DNA of 40,147 nt from an uncultured Lachnotalea sp. (GTDB lineage Bacteria > Bacillota > Clostridia > Lachnospirales > Lachnospiraceae). The position numbers and the translations under genes are program-made. The stretch is taken from positions 1-40,147 of the forward strand of contig CAMSZT010000029.1 of assembly GCA_947066815.1 (NCBI GenBank), given 5' to 3'. Position 1 is the stretch's first letter. Each line of letters begins with the position of its first letter. Below, in pieces: positions 6,560 through 15,452 of this stretch. The notes under the pieces were generated by a model that worked only from the letters and a program-made list of their open reading frames with translations, ran no database searches and was not told where the DNA came from.

Positions 6560-6625
6560 TGTCGAAAACTTTTTTCATGCGGCTCTCCCCTTTCGACAGC
6601 CTTCCCGGGACAGGACTGTTATAAT
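6560..6625 (+). promoter_or_regulatory. Spo0A-controlled promoter of spoIIE
   Basis: Two exact Spo0A core boxes are present: TGTCGAA at 6560-6566, and TTCGACA (its reverse complement) at 6592-6598. The second overlaps a -35-like TCGACA (6593-6598), and TATAAT follows at 6620-6625, giving a 21-bp spacer. Bacillus spoIIE and spoIIG are known for sigma-A promoters with abnormally long spacers activated by Spo0A, so this layout matches early-sporulation control. Confidence 0.8.
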
Positions 6626-6647
6626 AGTCTCTCAGGGAGGATTCGTT

Positions 6648-8306
6648 ATGAAAAAGGAGACATTTATCAGAGCGGTCCTGGCGATGTCCGGAGGATTTAT
6701 GCTGGCGGCATTTCTGGCGCAGGGGCGGGCCTTTGCCTCGGTCCTGCGGGCCGGGCTGTATTTCAGCGTACTGTTTACCGGCTATAAATATGGGGCGGGG
6801 ATCGGGGCTGTGGCCGGGACCGGCTGCGGGATCCTGGAAACGGTCCTGCAGGAGGATATTTCTTCCATGGGGATGCTGTGCCTGGCCGGAGTCCTGGCCG
6901 GTCTGTTTAGGAGCCTCGGGAAAACCGGGAGCGCCATGGGCTTTCTCGCCGGCGCGGCGATCCTGGGGATCCTTTATGTCCCCCAGGAGGCGCAGCCGGG
7001 GATCGGCGGCTTTTTTTCTGCGGCAGCGGCTTTTTTTCTGGTACCGGAGGATCTGTGCACCAGGGAAGAGATCCGAAGGGAGCCGGTGCGGACGTTTTCT
7101 TTTTATATGCCGGGGAAGGAGCGGACGGCGGCAGAACGGGTGAAGGCTGTCTCCGATTCCATGGAACGGCTGGCAAAAACCTTTCGGCCTCCTGAGGAGG
7201 CGCCTGAGGAGGCGGATGAGAATGTGGTGGCGGAGGGGATCCCGGTGGTTCCCGGGGATACGGCCGCCCTTTCCCTGGAGGGACTTATCTGGAAGGGCAG
7301 GTATGAGGAGTGCCGGGAGGCGGTGGCGGAAAGTTTCCGGGAAATGGAGCGGATCCTCTCGGAGCTATCCGTGGATATCGAGGCCACCGGGGACATTTCC
7401 GGGGAATACAGGGACAGGCTTTCCAGGGAGCTTAAGTTTCGGCGGGTCCGGCTCCTCGATCTGACGATCCTGGAAAAGGGCGGTGAAAAGAAGGAAATCT
7501 GTCTCCGGCTCAAAGCGGCGGGCAACCGGTGCATGACGGCCAGGGAGCTTTCCGAGGAAGTAAGCCGGATCCTGGGGGAACCGTTTGTCCCGGCCATAGA
7601 CAGCAGGAGGATCGTGACCAGGGAGGCCTGCAGCCTGCGGCTGGTGAAAGCTCCGGAATATATGATGCTCCACGGGATCTCCAGGGCTTCGAGGACGGAA
7701 AAGGAGCCCTCCGGCGACAATTTTACCTTCTGCAAACTTCCTGACGGCCGGATGCTTTTCGGGGTGGCCGACGGAATGGGTTCCGGCAGCAGGGCCTTTA
7801 AGGACAGCGAGGCGGTCATGGAGATGGCGGAACAGCTGCTTTCCAGCGGCTTTGGGCTGGAGCAGGCTCTTAAGCTCATGAATGCGGTGTTGCTCTTAAA
7901 AGAGCAGGAGCAGAGGCCCATCACCGTAGATCTGGCCGTGGCCGATCTTTACAGCGGAAGGTGCCGCTTTGTGAAAGCGGGGGGCGTGACCACTTTTGTC
8001 AAGAGGAAACGGAATATCGAGGTGATAAAAGCCGAGGGGCTGCCGGCGGGGATCTTAAGCGGCATACGGCCGGAATATCTGGAACGGAAGCTGGAGGACG
8101 GCGATAAGATCGTCATGGTGACGGACGGTGTCCTGGATGCGCTGGCCGGAGAGGACAAGGAGGAGACCATGCGGGAGATCCTCTCCTGCATTTCCGGGGA
8201 AAACCTGCAGGATGTGACCGACGAGATCCTGCGGTATGCGAAGCTTTCCGGAAAGGAATGCAGGGATGATATGACGGCATTGGCGGTGGGGATATGGAAG
8301 GCCTGA
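6648..8306 (+). CDS. spoIIE: SpoIIE phosphatase, shortened membrane domain
   Basis: SpoIIE is the stage II serine phosphatase that dephosphorylates SpoIIAA in the forespore and so releases sigma-F; it also associates with the polar septum. The protein is 552 aa against about 800-830 in Bacillus. The C-terminal PP2C-type domain is complete: SGDNFTFCKL, VADGMGSG (metal-binding Asp), a late VTDGVLD and CRDDMTALAVG. A middle region (about 140-350) corresponds to region II. The difference is at the N-terminus: only about 135 residues with some 4-5 hydrophobic segments precede region II, where Bacillus has about ten segments. The start is well supported by GGAGG just upstream and the Spo0A-type promoter at 6560-6625, so the short form is not a start-site error. 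A terminator overlaps the stop codon. Confidence 0.93.
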   Translation: MKKETFIRAVLAMSGGFMLAAFLAQGRAFASVLRAGLYFSVLFTGYKYGAGIGAVAGTGCGILETVLQEDISSMGMLCLAGVLAGLFRSLGKTGSAMGFLAGAAILGILYVPQEAQPGIGGFFSAAAAFFLVPEDLCTREEIRREPVRTFSFYMPGKERTAAERVKAVSDSMERLAKTFRPPEEAPEEADENVVAEGIPVVPGDTAALSLEGLIWKGRYEECREAVAESFREMERILSELSVDIEATGDISGEYRDRLSRELKFRRVRLLDLTILEKGGEKKEICLRLKAAGNRCMTARELSEEVSRILGEPFVPAIDSRRIVTREACSLRLVKAPEYMMLHGISRASRTEKEPSGDNFTFCKLPDGRMLFGVADGMGSGSRAFKDSEAVMEMAEQLLSSGFGLEQALKLMNAVLLLKEQEQRPITVDLAVADLYSGRCRFVKAGGVTTFVKRKRNIEVIKAEGLPAGILSGIRPEYLERKLEDGDKIVMVTDGVLDALAGEDKEETMREILSCISGENLQDVTDEILRYAKLSGKECRDDMTALAVGIWKA

Positions 8307-8332
8307 GTCCGGTCCTTCCCATATCCCTGTTT
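8288..8332 (+). terminator. Hairpin terminator at end of spoIIE
   Basis: GGGATATGGAAGG (8289-8301) pairs with CCTTCCCATATCCC (8314-8327), with one bulge, overlapping the stop codon. The following TGTTTGATT is only moderately T-rich, so termination may be partial. Confidence 0.65.
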
Positions 8333-8334
8333 GA

Positions 8335-8387
8335 TTGGCGCTGCCAGGCTTTGGACGGACATATTGGCAGAATATTCCCGCAATTGC
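8335..8387. repeat. Dispersed intergenic repeat, copy 1
   Basis: Starts TTGGCGCTG, contains the invariant core CTTTGGACGGACATATTG, then ATATTC and AATTGC. A second copy with the same order and spacing lies at 35287-35338. Both copies are in intergenic DNA 40-70 bp before a gene start; here just upstream of the tilS promoter. Confidence 0.75.
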
Positions 8388-8397
8388 CTATCCTTGT

Positions 8398-8426
8398 TTG
8401 ACTTTACGCGGGATATCAAGTATAGT
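8398..8426 (+). promoter_or_regulatory. Sigma-A promoter of tilS-hpt-ftsH
   Basis: TTGACT (8398-8403) and TATAGT (8421-8426) with a 17-bp spacer, about 30 bp before the tilS start. Confidence 0.75.
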
Positions 8427-8457
8427 AGGAACTATCAGACCTGAACGGAGGCAGTAC

Positions 8458-9927
8458 ATGCTTCGGAGAATACGGGAAACCATTGAAAGAGAGGGACTCA
8501 TAAAGGCAGATGAGCTGGTCGTGGCCGGAGTATCCGGCGGGGCAGATTCCATCTGCCTGCTCTCTGTACTTTTGGAGCTTGCGGGACGGCTCGGGATCCG
8601 GACGGCGGCTGTCCATGTCCACCACAGGATAAGGGGGGCGGAGGCGGACAGGGACGAGGCTTTTGTGAGAAAGTTCTGCGCGGGAAGGGGGGTGCCTCTC
8701 CTGGTCTATCACCGGAATGTCCCGGAGCTTGCGAAAGAGAGGGGGATCTCTCTGGAGGAGGCCGGTCGGGAGGTCCGGTACGCCTGTTTCGAGGAGGCGC
8801 TCAGGGAGCTTTCCGGCGACCGGCTGGCGGTGGCCCACAACCGGGACGACAATGCGGAGACGGTACTGTTCCGCCTGTTCCGGGGCAGCGGCCTTCGGGG
8901 GCTCTCCGGGATGGACTTTAAGGCGCCTCTCCCCTGTCTGGAGAAAACGGCCTTTGGGGCGGGGAGCTCTTTGGAAGGCGGCGGAAGCTCCGTTTTGATC
9001 CGGCCGCTCCTGGAGATCTCGAGAAAAGAGATCGAGGCGTATCTCCTGGAACGGGAGATCCCCTTCTGCCGGGACAGCACAAACGCCTCGGAGGAGTACG
9101 GCAGGAACCGGATCCGTCTGAGGATCCTGCCGGAGGCCGGAAAGATCAATGAGGAGGCGGCCGCGAACATCGTCCGGGCGGCGGGGATGTTAAAAGAGGC
9201 GGGGCGGTGGATGGAACGGGAGGCCGCGGCCTGGCTCGACGGGCAGGCCGCCTTTGAGGAGGAGGGGCCGGTCGTCCGCCTGCCGGGGGGCGCGCTGGCA
9301 GCCCTGGAACCGGCAATGTCCGGGTTGGTCCTCCGGAGCGCCCTGGAGCGGCTCACAGGGGGCCTTAAGGACGTCACGAAGCAGCATACGGACAGTATCC
9401 TGGAATTGACAAAAAAGGGGACGGGGCGGAGGATTTCCCTCCCGGGGGGAGTGACCGCGCGGAACGAGTACGGGACCCTGATCCTTTCCGGAGGGCAGGC
9501 GGGGCAGTTTCCGGAACCGGAGGACAGGATGGAGGAGCGCTTTCTTTTCCCGGAGGAAATATGGAAGGAGGAGGAGCTTTTCGGGAAAAGGTTCCGTTAC
9601 CGGCGGGTCCGGAGGAAACCGGGACAAAAAATTCCGGAAAACAGGTATACGAAATGGTTTGCGTGTGATAAAATAAAAGGTAATCTTTCTTTGCGGGGAA
9701 GACGTCCGGGAGACTGGTTTCAGGCATTTGCGGCCGGAGGGCGTCAGACTGTGAAGGCGTATATGGTCAATGAGAAGATCCCGCCGGATGTGCGGGGGCG
9801 GATCCCTCTTCTCGCGGAGGGGAGCCATGTGCTCTGGATCGCGGGCCGGAGGGCCAGCGAGGCTTACAGGGTAACGGAGGAATGCGGCTGGGTCCTGGAG
9901 GTTACGGTCTCCGGGATGCAGGAGTAG
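8458..9927 (+). CDS. tilS: tRNA(Ile)-lysidine synthase TilS
   Basis: Converts C34 of the CAU-anticodon isoleucine tRNA to lysidine using ATP and lysine, which changes both charging and codon reading; essential in most bacteria. The protein is 489 aa. The PP-loop ATP motif SGGADS is at residues 26-31, followed by VHVHHRIRG, HNRDDNAETVLFRLFRG and RPLL, then the C-terminal TilS domains including RYRRV and a late GDWF. The ATG at 8458 is preferred over an upstream in-frame start because GGAGG (8447-8451) is 6 nt before it and the protein then begins like other TilS (MLRRIRETIEREGLI). The order spoIIE-tilS-hpt-ftsH is conserved in Firmicutes. Confidence 0.95.
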   Translation: MLRRIRETIEREGLIKADELVVAGVSGGADSICLLSVLLELAGRLGIRTAAVHVHHRIRGAEADRDEAFVRKFCAGRGVPLLVYHRNVPELAKERGISLEEAGREVRYACFEEALRELSGDRLAVAHNRDDNAETVLFRLFRGSGLRGLSGMDFKAPLPCLEKTAFGAGSSLEGGGSSVLIRPLLEISRKEIEAYLLEREIPFCRDSTNASEEYGRNRIRLRILPEAGKINEEAAANIVRAAGMLKEAGRWMEREAAAWLDGQAAFEEEGPVVRLPGGALAALEPAMSGLVLRSALERLTGGLKDVTKQHTDSILELTKKGTGRRISLPGGVTARNEYGTLILSGGQAGQFPEPEDRMEERFLFPEEIWKEEELFGKRFRYRRVRRKPGQKIPENRYTKWFACDKIKGNLSLRGRRPGDWFQAFAAGGRQTVKAYMVNEKIPPDVRGRIPLLAEGSHVLWIAGRRASEAYRVTEECGWVLEVTVSGMQE

Positions 9928-9957
9928 GAAGATCAAAAGAAAAGGGGACGGTTATTT

Positions 9958-10482
9958 ATGGAAGACAAAATCAGGATCCTGCTTCCGGAGGATGACGTGG
10001 ATGCCAGGGTGGAGGAGATCGGGAAGCAGATCAGTGCGGATTATGCGGGGAAGGCCGTGCATCTGATCTGTATCTTAAAGGGCGGCGTATTTTTTACCTG
10101 TGAGCTGGCAAAGCGGATCACCGTACCGGTGTCTCTGGACTTTATGTGTGTGTCCAGCTACGGCGCAGGGACAAAGTCCAGCGGGATCGTGAAGATCGTC
10201 AAGGATCTCGACGAGCCCCTCGAGGGGAAGCATGTCCTGATCGTGGAGGATATCATCGATTCCGGAAGGACCTTAAGCTACCTGACGGAGGTCTTAAAGC
10301 AGCGGGGACCTGCGGATATCAAGATCTGTACCCTCCTTGACAAGCCCTCCAGGCGGGTCAAGAAGGAAGTGAAGGTGGATTATACATGTTTCAGCATCCC
10401 CGATGAGTTTGTGGTGGGGTACGGGCTGGACTATGATCAGAAATACAGAAATCTGCCGTATATCGGAGTGGTAGAGGTATAA
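9958..10482 (+). CDS. hpt: Hypoxanthine phosphoribosyltransferase
   Basis: Purine salvage enzyme, 174 aa: transfers phosphoribose from PRPP to hypoxanthine or guanine to give IMP or GMP. The PRPP-binding motif [15 protein letters not shown] is at about residues 93-107. The N-terminal LKGGVFF and the C-terminal [20 protein letters not shown] motif are typical. It lies 30 nt after tilS and 17 nt before ftsH; in Bacillus the three form the same cluster. Confidence 0.96.
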   Translation: MEDKIRILLPEDDVDARVEEIGKQISADYAGKAVHLICILKGGVFFTCELAKRITVPVSLDFMCVSSYGAGTKSSGIVKIVKDLDEPLEGKHVLIVEDIIDSGRTLSYLTEVLKQRGPADIKICTLLDKPSRRVKKEVKVDYTCFSIPDEFVVGYGLDYDQKYRNLPYIGVVEV

Positions 10483-10499
10483 TTAGGAGGTTTTTCAAA

Positions 10500-12341
10500 T
10501 TGGAGCAGAGACACAGCAGCGGGCTGGGCTTTTACCTGTTTATCATCGTGGTGGCAGCCGTGGCCTTTATGTGGATCCGGAAGGATATGAACGAGACCAG
10601 TGCGAGGCCTTGGCAGGAATTTGTGGCCGAGGTGGAGCGGGATAATGTGGAGAAGGCGGAGATCCGGCCCAACAAGGAGGTCCCGACCGGGCAGGTCAAG
10701 CTGTATTTTAAAAACAGCTCCACCCCGTTCAGCTGGAGTGTGGAGGATGTGGCGGCGGCAAAGGAATATCTCCTGGAGAAGGAGATCACCGTGGTCATGA
10801 TGGATGTGCCGGAGGAGGATACGTTCTTTACCATCGTGCTGCCGATCCTTGTGGGGATGCTGGTGGTGATCCTGGTGGTCATGAGCATGTTCACCCGTTC
10901 CATGAACGCCATGGGCGGCGGGGGCGGCGGCTCCCGGATGGCCAATTTCGGAAAGAGCCGGGCGAAGGTCTCCAGGGACGGCCACGGGATCAATTTTAAA
11001 AAGGTGGCCGGGCTGGAGGAGGAGAAGGAAGATCTGGCGGAGGTCGTGGATTTCCTCAAGAATCCCGGCAGATATATGAAGGTGGGAGCCAGGATCCCCA
11101 AGGGAGTCCTTCTGGTGGGCCCTCCCGGAACCGGCAAGACCCTCCTGGGAAAGGCCGTGGCAGGAGAGGCCGGCGTCCCCTTTTTCAGCATTTCCGGTTC
11201 GGACTTTGTGGAGATGTTTGTGGGCGTCGGCGCTTCCCGTGTCCGGGACTTGTTTGAGGATGCGAAGCGGAACGCGCCCTGTATCATATTCATTGACGAG
11301 ATCGATGCGGTGGGCAGGCGCCGGGGCACCGGCCTTGGCGGCGGCCACGACGAGAGGGAGCAGACCTTAAACCAGCTTCTGGTGGAGATGGACGGCTTCG
11401 GGGTCAACGAGGGGATCATCGTGATGGCGGCCACCAACCGGGTGGATATCCTGGATCCTGCGCTCCTGCGCCCCGGCCGTTTTGACCGGAAGGTGGCGGT
11501 GGGCCGTCCCGACGTGAAAGGGCGGGAGGAGATCCTGCAGGTCCACGCCAAAGAAAAACCCCTGGCGGAGGATGTGGATCTGAAGAGGGTGGCGCAGACC
11601 ACGGCGGGCTTCACCGGGGCCGACCTGGAAAACCTGATGAACGAGGCGGCCATCCTGGCGGCCAAGGAGAACCGGGCTTTTTTGAAGCAGGAAGATATTG
11701 AGCGGTCCTTTGTGAAGGTTGGGATCGGTATGGAGAAAAAGAGCAGGCTGATCTCCGAGAAGGATAAGCGTATCACGGCGTATCACGAGAGCGGCCATGC
11801 GATCCTTTTCCATCTGCTCCCGGATGTGGGGCCGGTCCACACGGTCTCCATCATCCCCACAGGGATCGGGGCGGCAGGCTATACCATGCCGGTGCCGGAA
11901 AAGGACGAGATGTTCAGCACGAGGGGCAGGATGCTCCAGGAGATCACAGTCAGCCTGGGCGGCCGTATTGCCGAAGAGATGATCTTTGACGACATTACCA
12001 CGGGGGCGTCCCAGGATATCAAGCAGGCCACGGAGACGGCCAGGAACATGGTCACCAGGTACGGCATGTCCGACCAGATTGGCATGATCTGTTACGGGGA
12101 TGACGACGATCAAGTGTTTATCGGAAGAGATCTGGCCCACGCCAAGTCCTACGGCGAGCGGGTGGCCTCCACCATTGACGAAGAGGTGAAGCGGATCATT
12201 GACAGCTGCTACGGACGGGCAAAGGAGCTTCTGGCGGAGAACCGGGAGATTCTCCACAAGAGCGCGGCACTCCTCATGGAAAGGGAAAAGATAAGCGGCG
12301 AGGAGTTTGAAGCCTTGTTTGAAGTTAGAGAGACTGTTTAA
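10500..12341 (+). CDS. ftsH: ATP-dependent membrane zinc protease FtsH
   Basis: Membrane-anchored AAA+ metalloprotease that degrades unfolded membrane proteins and specific regulators; in Bacillus it is also needed for sporulation. 613 aa. It has a first membrane segment at about residues 9-27, an external domain, and a second membrane segment at about 110-132. A Gly-rich linker follows, then the AAA module with Walker A GPPGTGKT near residue 207, Walker B IIFIDEID, and the zinc site HESGH at 429-433. Most family members read HEAGH, so Ala to Ser is a mild variant that keeps the catalytic His-Glu-His. The third zinc ligand region ([10 protein letters not shown]) is also present. The start is TTG at 10500 with AGGAGG at 10485-10490. 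A terminator follows at 12375. Confidence 0.97.
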   Translation: MEQRHSSGLGFYLFIIVVAAVAFMWIRKDMNETSARPWQEFVAEVERDNVEKAEIRPNKEVPTGQVKLYFKNSSTPFSWSVEDVAAAKEYLLEKEITVVMMDVPEEDTFFTIVLPILVGMLVVILVVMSMFTRSMNAMGGGGGGSRMANFGKSRAKVSRDGHGINFKKVAGLEEEKEDLAEVVDFLKNPGRYMKVGARIPKGVLLVGPPGTGKTLLGKAVAGEAGVPFFSISGSDFVEMFVGVGASRVRDLFEDAKRNAPCIIFIDEIDAVGRRRGTGLGGGHDEREQTLNQLLVEMDGFGVNEGIIVMAATNRVDILDPALLRPGRFDRKVAVGRPDVKGREEILQVHAKEKPLAEDVDLKRVAQTTAGFTGADLENLMNEAAILAAKENRAFLKQEDIERSFVKVGIGMEKKSRLISEKDKRITAYHESGHAILFHLLPDVGPVHTVSIIPTGIGAAGYTMPVPEKDEMFSTRGRMLQEITVSLGGRIAEEMIFDDITTGASQDIKQATETARNMVTRYGMSDQIGMICYGDDDDQVFIGRDLAHAKSYGERVASTIDEEVKRIIDSCYGRAKELLAENREILHKSAALLMEREKISGEEFEALFEVRETV

Positions 12342-12374
12342 AAGAACAGATAAAATGAAACAGAGAAGAATGAG

Positions 12375-12414
12375 AACGCCATGCAGAACAGTGACATTTT
12401 GCATGGCGTTTTGT
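12375..12414 (+). terminator. Intrinsic terminator after ftsH
   Basis: Perfect 11-bp stem AACGCCATGCA (12375-12385) with TGCATGGCGTT (12400-12410), a 14-nt loop and TTTTG after it. Confidence 0.8.
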
Positions 12415-12460
12415 GATTCCCGGTAAGGATTCCGTCAGACTTAAGGAACGATAGAATGGT

Positions 12461-12904
12461 TCAGCGGGAAGTGTCGACAACAACAATGTCGGAATCCCCC
12501 TGCCTTGCCTGTTCCAGAACGGCTTCTGCCAGCTTTTGGAAGGAGCCGTGGGAGGTAGAGGCGCCGCTTAAAGCGTCGATACTGTCGGCGTTCTGATCGT
12601 CCAGGAGCTGTCCGGCATAATTACGGGTGTACTCGTTGGGATAGGTCCCGGCGGAATGGAGCATGTTCTGCATGTAAGCGTTATCCCAGCTTTTGATAAA
12701 TCCGCTGGGATTTTCCGCGTTGTACTCCACAGAGACGATGCTCCCTCCTTTGACGATGATCGTGACATATTCTTTCCAGCCGTGGCTGAACTGGGCGGCC
12801 TGGGCCGTGTAGTAACCGTCCTTCAGATCCGTTTTGCTTTTGCAGGCGGCAAGAAGCAGGGCCGGAAGCAGCAGGAGCAAGATGCTTTTGAGGATTCGTT
12901 TCAT
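12461..12904 (-). CDS. FMN-binding-domain lipoprotein
   Basis: Predicted extracytoplasmic lipoprotein, 147 aa. A signal peptide ends in the lipobox LAAC with the lipidated residue Cys21. The mature part reads as a small FMN-binding-type domain: DGYYTAQ, VTIIVKGGSIVSVEYNAEN and, near residue 110, DALSGASTSHG. This resembles the D-x-x-SGA-[ST]-[ST] flavinylation motif in which a Thr or Ser is covalently linked to FMN. Its ATG shares one base with the TAA stop of the upstream chemoreceptor gene (TAATG), and its AGGAGG lies inside that gene, so translation is coupled. Function is inferred: a redox or ligand-binding partner of the receptor is possible. The flavinylating enzyme is not in the window. 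Confidence 0.75.
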   Translation of the reverse strand: MKRILKSILLLLLPALLLAACKSKTDLKDGYYTAQAAQFSHGWKEYVTIIVKGGSIVSVEYNAENPSGFIKSWDNAYMQNMLHSAGTYPNEYTRNYAGQLLDDQNADSIDALSGASTSHGSFQKLAEAVLEQARQGDSDIVVVDTSR

Positions 12905-14916
12905 TATCTGTGTTCCTCCTTTAAAATAAATTTTTCTGCCTGGGATCGGAGGCTTTCGGCCTCGTCGGCCAGAAGCCCGCTGGACTGTTCCGTCCCACCG
13001 GCATTTTGGAGATTCCTGTCGGCAATGTCGGAGATGGATCCAATCCGTTCTTCCATAATGCCGAGGGCGCTTTCCTGGCTCCGGACCGCTGCGACCAGAT
13101 GGTCGGAAATGGCGTTGATCTGATCAGAAACGCCGGAAATGGCCTGAAGGGAATCTGCCGTGTTCGCAGTCAGATCCACGCCGGTCTGGATGATGGCTCG
13201 GGTGTTGGTGACCATATTGGTTGCGCTCTGGGCAGCCTCGGCGCTTTTGGAAGCCAGCTGGCGAACCTCGTCCGCGACCACGGCGAACCCTTTTCCGGCA
13301 GCGCCGGCACGGGCGGCTTCTATGGAAGCGTTGATGGCCAGGATATTGGTCTGGAAGGCGATATCCTCGATATCCATGGCGATCTTCGTGATCTCTCCGG
13401 TATTGGCCCGGATGTCGTCCATGGCCCTGGAAAGAGAAGACATCTGGTCGTTGGCATCCTGGATGCGCCCGGCGATCTCTTCCGTCTTGGCGCGGGTTTG
13501 GAGACTGTTTTCGTTAACGTCGGCCAGCCGTTCCTTCACGTGGGAGACCTCCTGGACCAGGGCTTCCGCAGACTGATTCTGCTCCAGAGAAGCCTGGTGG
13601 AGCTGGCCGGACTGGCCGCTCAGTTCTTCGGACATGCTGGCGAGTTTGGCGGAGGCGGCCCGGAAGCCGGAGATGGTCCCGTTCATGGATTCACAGATGG
13701 CCGTCAGGCTGCTCTGGATCAGGGAAAAGTCTCCCTGGTAATCCACCTGGGGGGCGACGTCCAGATTGCCGTCGGCAATCTGAGTCAATACCTGCCGGAT
13801 GTCCGATATGTAACGGTTCAGGCGTTCCACGGTGGCATTCAGTGTCCGGGTCAGTATCTCCAGTTCGTCTCCCGAATCCACGGAAGGAGTCTCTGTATGA
13901 AGGTCGCCGTCGGCCAGAGAAACCATCCGCTCCGTCACGGCCTTGACCGGACGGGAGATTGACCGGGACAGGCGCAGGACCACCAGGATGGAAACCGTCA
14001 GCACTGCCGCAGTGACCAGTACGGCCACCAGCAGTGCCTGACTGATCAGTTGGTCGTAATCTGATTTCGGGACCTGGATGATCAGGGCCCACTGGGTGCC
14101 CCGGACAGGAGAGAAGGCTGCCAGCATGGCTTTGCCGTCTGCTGTAAATTCCTCTGCCCCGGTTTCCCCGATGGCGGCATGGGCAAGGTCATCCCCGTCA
14201 TAAAGCTGCGACAGGGTGCTTTTGCTGAGAACCAGGGATTGGTCCGGATGGCCTACAATGTCGCTTTCCCGGTTGATCAGGCAGGCCATGCCGTTTTTCC
14301 CCAGGTTGATGCTGCCGATCACGTCATTGAGGGCGTCATATTTGTAGACGCCGACCACGTACATGCAGGTTTCGCCGTCCTGTTTTACCGGTATGCCCAT
14401 GGTGATGCCCAGCCGCTCTTTAAAAATAGTGGAGGGGTGGATCGTCAGATTATCGGTCTCCTTTAAAAGAGGGAAGAATTCGCCGTCGAGGCTTTCCGGT
14501 GCGTCTCCGACTCCCTGCATCAGTGTTCCTTCCATACTATAGAGGGCGATGGCGTGAAACTCGTAAATTTCCGCAGCTTCCGTAAGGACGGCTTCCCGGT
14601 TCCGCCGGAGCCCTTCTTCCTCCGGGAACGATTCTTCTCCGGAAGGTTTGGCGGCGGTGTTCATCCGGGAATCTGCCGCAATGGCCATCATCCGGTCTGC
14701 CAGCATGTGGATGTTGGCCTCTACGGTCTTGGCGGACTGTCTGGCCATGGGCTTTAAGCTGTCTAACAGGATGCTTCCGGCCAGCGAATACATGGAAAGA
14801 GCCATGATCACGCAGCATACGATCACCAATACCAGAATATTAAGGACCGTGTTTTTCAGGATCTTTCCGCTTAAGCTCCGCTTTTTTTTTCTGCCGGAAT
14901 GGGATTGTGTTTTCAC
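12904..14916 (-). CDS. Methyl-accepting chemotaxis protein
   Basis: Transmembrane chemoreceptor of 670 aa. Membrane segment 1 is at about residues 22-45, followed by an extracytoplasmic ligand domain of about 245 residues that looks like a Cache-type fold (not certain). Membrane segment 2 is near 291-312, then a HAMP domain (SRSISRPVKAVTERMVSLADG, core RSISRPVKAVTE) and a long coiled-coil signalling domain. The conserved tip, near residues 530-555, contains GKGFAVVADEVRQLA. No C-terminal CheR-binding pentapeptide is seen. The GTG start has AGGAG about 10 nt upstream. The lipoprotein gene is coupled to its end. No chemotaxis or flagellar genes are in the window, so motility of the organism is suggested but not shown. 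Confidence 0.93.
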   Translation of the reverse strand: MKTQSHSGRKKKRSLSGKILKNTVLNILVLVIVCCVIMALSMYSLAGSILLDSLKPMARQSAKTVEANIHMLADRMMAIAADSRMNTAAKPSGEESFPEEEGLRRNREAVLTEAAEIYEFHAIALYSMEGTLMQGVGDAPESLDGEFFPLLKETDNLTIHPSTIFKERLGITMGIPVKQDGETCMYVVGVYKYDALNDVIGSINLGKNGMACLINRESDIVGHPDQSLVLSKSTLSQLYDGDDLAHAAIGETGAEEFTADGKAMLAAFSPVRGTQWALIIQVPKSDYDQLISQALLVAVLVTAAVLTVSILVVLRLSRSISRPVKAVTERMVSLADGDLHTETPSVDSGDELEILTRTLNATVERLNRYISDIRQVLTQIADGNLDVAPQVDYQGDFSLIQSSLTAICESMNGTISGFRAASAKLASMSEELSGQSGQLHQASLEQNQSAEALVQEVSHVKERLADVNENSLQTRAKTEEIAGRIQDANDQMSSLSRAMDDIRANTGEITKIAMDIEDIAFQTNILAINASIEAARAGAAGKGFAVVADEVRQLASKSAEAAQSATNMVTNTRAIIQTGVDLTANTADSLQAISGVSDQINAISDHLVAAVRSQESALGIMEERIGSISDIADRNLQNAGGTEQSSGLLADEAESLRSQAEKFILKEEHR

Positions 14917-15452
14917 GTTTCAGTTTCTCCTTTTCAGATCATTCTTTAAAAGACATAAGAAAAGCCCCTCAATGTCTGGACGGATGTCCGGTTTCCCATC
15001 CGTTTGACCGATGAATGACTTTGCCGTTAGTATACCATAAAATGCCGGTATCGGAAAGTGCTTTCTTCAAAGTAAATGAAGCGTTTTGTGAAAAATTAAT
15101 AGGAGGAGTTCTGAGCAAGGAGGAGAAGGGCTGTTAAAAATACTAAAAATATTTTTGTATTTCCGAAAAGTTTGTGCACACTTAAGAGGCGCGGAATGCT
15201 ATAATAATGAACGTACCCCCCCAATACATTTTATATAGTTTTGCTACACCCCATAAGAAAGAAATACCTTCTCCTAAAAAGGACAGCGATCGACAGGCTG
15301 TCCTTTTTACTTGCCGCATCTGCCGGGCGGGATCCTTTTTGCATAGGCAGACAGGGAAACGGACCGCCGCGGCCGTAAAGCAGGATTCTGTCTTGTATTT
15401 GGGCGGGTTTTGGTATAAAATGTTAAAAGACAACATAGCGAGGAGTGTTTGT
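14917..15452. other. Divergent intergenic region between chemoreceptor and glucan hydrolase
   Basis: 536 bp without a supported gene. On the minus strand a TATACT (plus-strand AGTATA near 15028-15033) with a weak -35 about 17 bp upstream could start the chemoreceptor mRNA; CGGATG/CATCCG (within 14980-15003) forms a hairpin in that leader. On the plus strand TATAAT at 15200-15205 is followed about 70 bp later by a strong terminator hairpin (15276-15308), so a short transcript or attenuated leader is possible. AT-rich DNA (15120-15180) fills the middle. A weak ribosome binding site (GAGGAG near 15439) precedes the hydrolase start. Confidence 0.5.
15276..15308. terminator. Bidirectional terminator hairpin upstream of the hydrolase gene
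   Basis: AAAAAGGACAGC (15276-15287) pairs perfectly with GCTGTCCTTTTT (15297-15308). A-tract and T-tract flank the stem, so it can work in both directions. No gene ends here, so it may terminate a short RNA starting near 15210 or act as an attenuator for the hydrolase gene. Confidence 0.8.

Noticed and set aside
8335-8457. Extended N-terminus of TilS
   Set aside because: This stretch holds the dispersed repeat and the tilS promoter; the ATG at 8458 has GGAGG and gives the standard N-terminus.
14950-15080. Sigma-D (flagellar) promoter before the chemoreceptor gene
   Set aside because: A CCGATA string exists on the minus strand but no TAAA -35 at the right distance.
15207-15452. Longer N-terminus of the glucan hydrolase from 15207
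   Set aside because: It would run through a perfect terminator hairpin and lacks homology to the enzyme family; the ATG at 15453 has a ribosome binding site.
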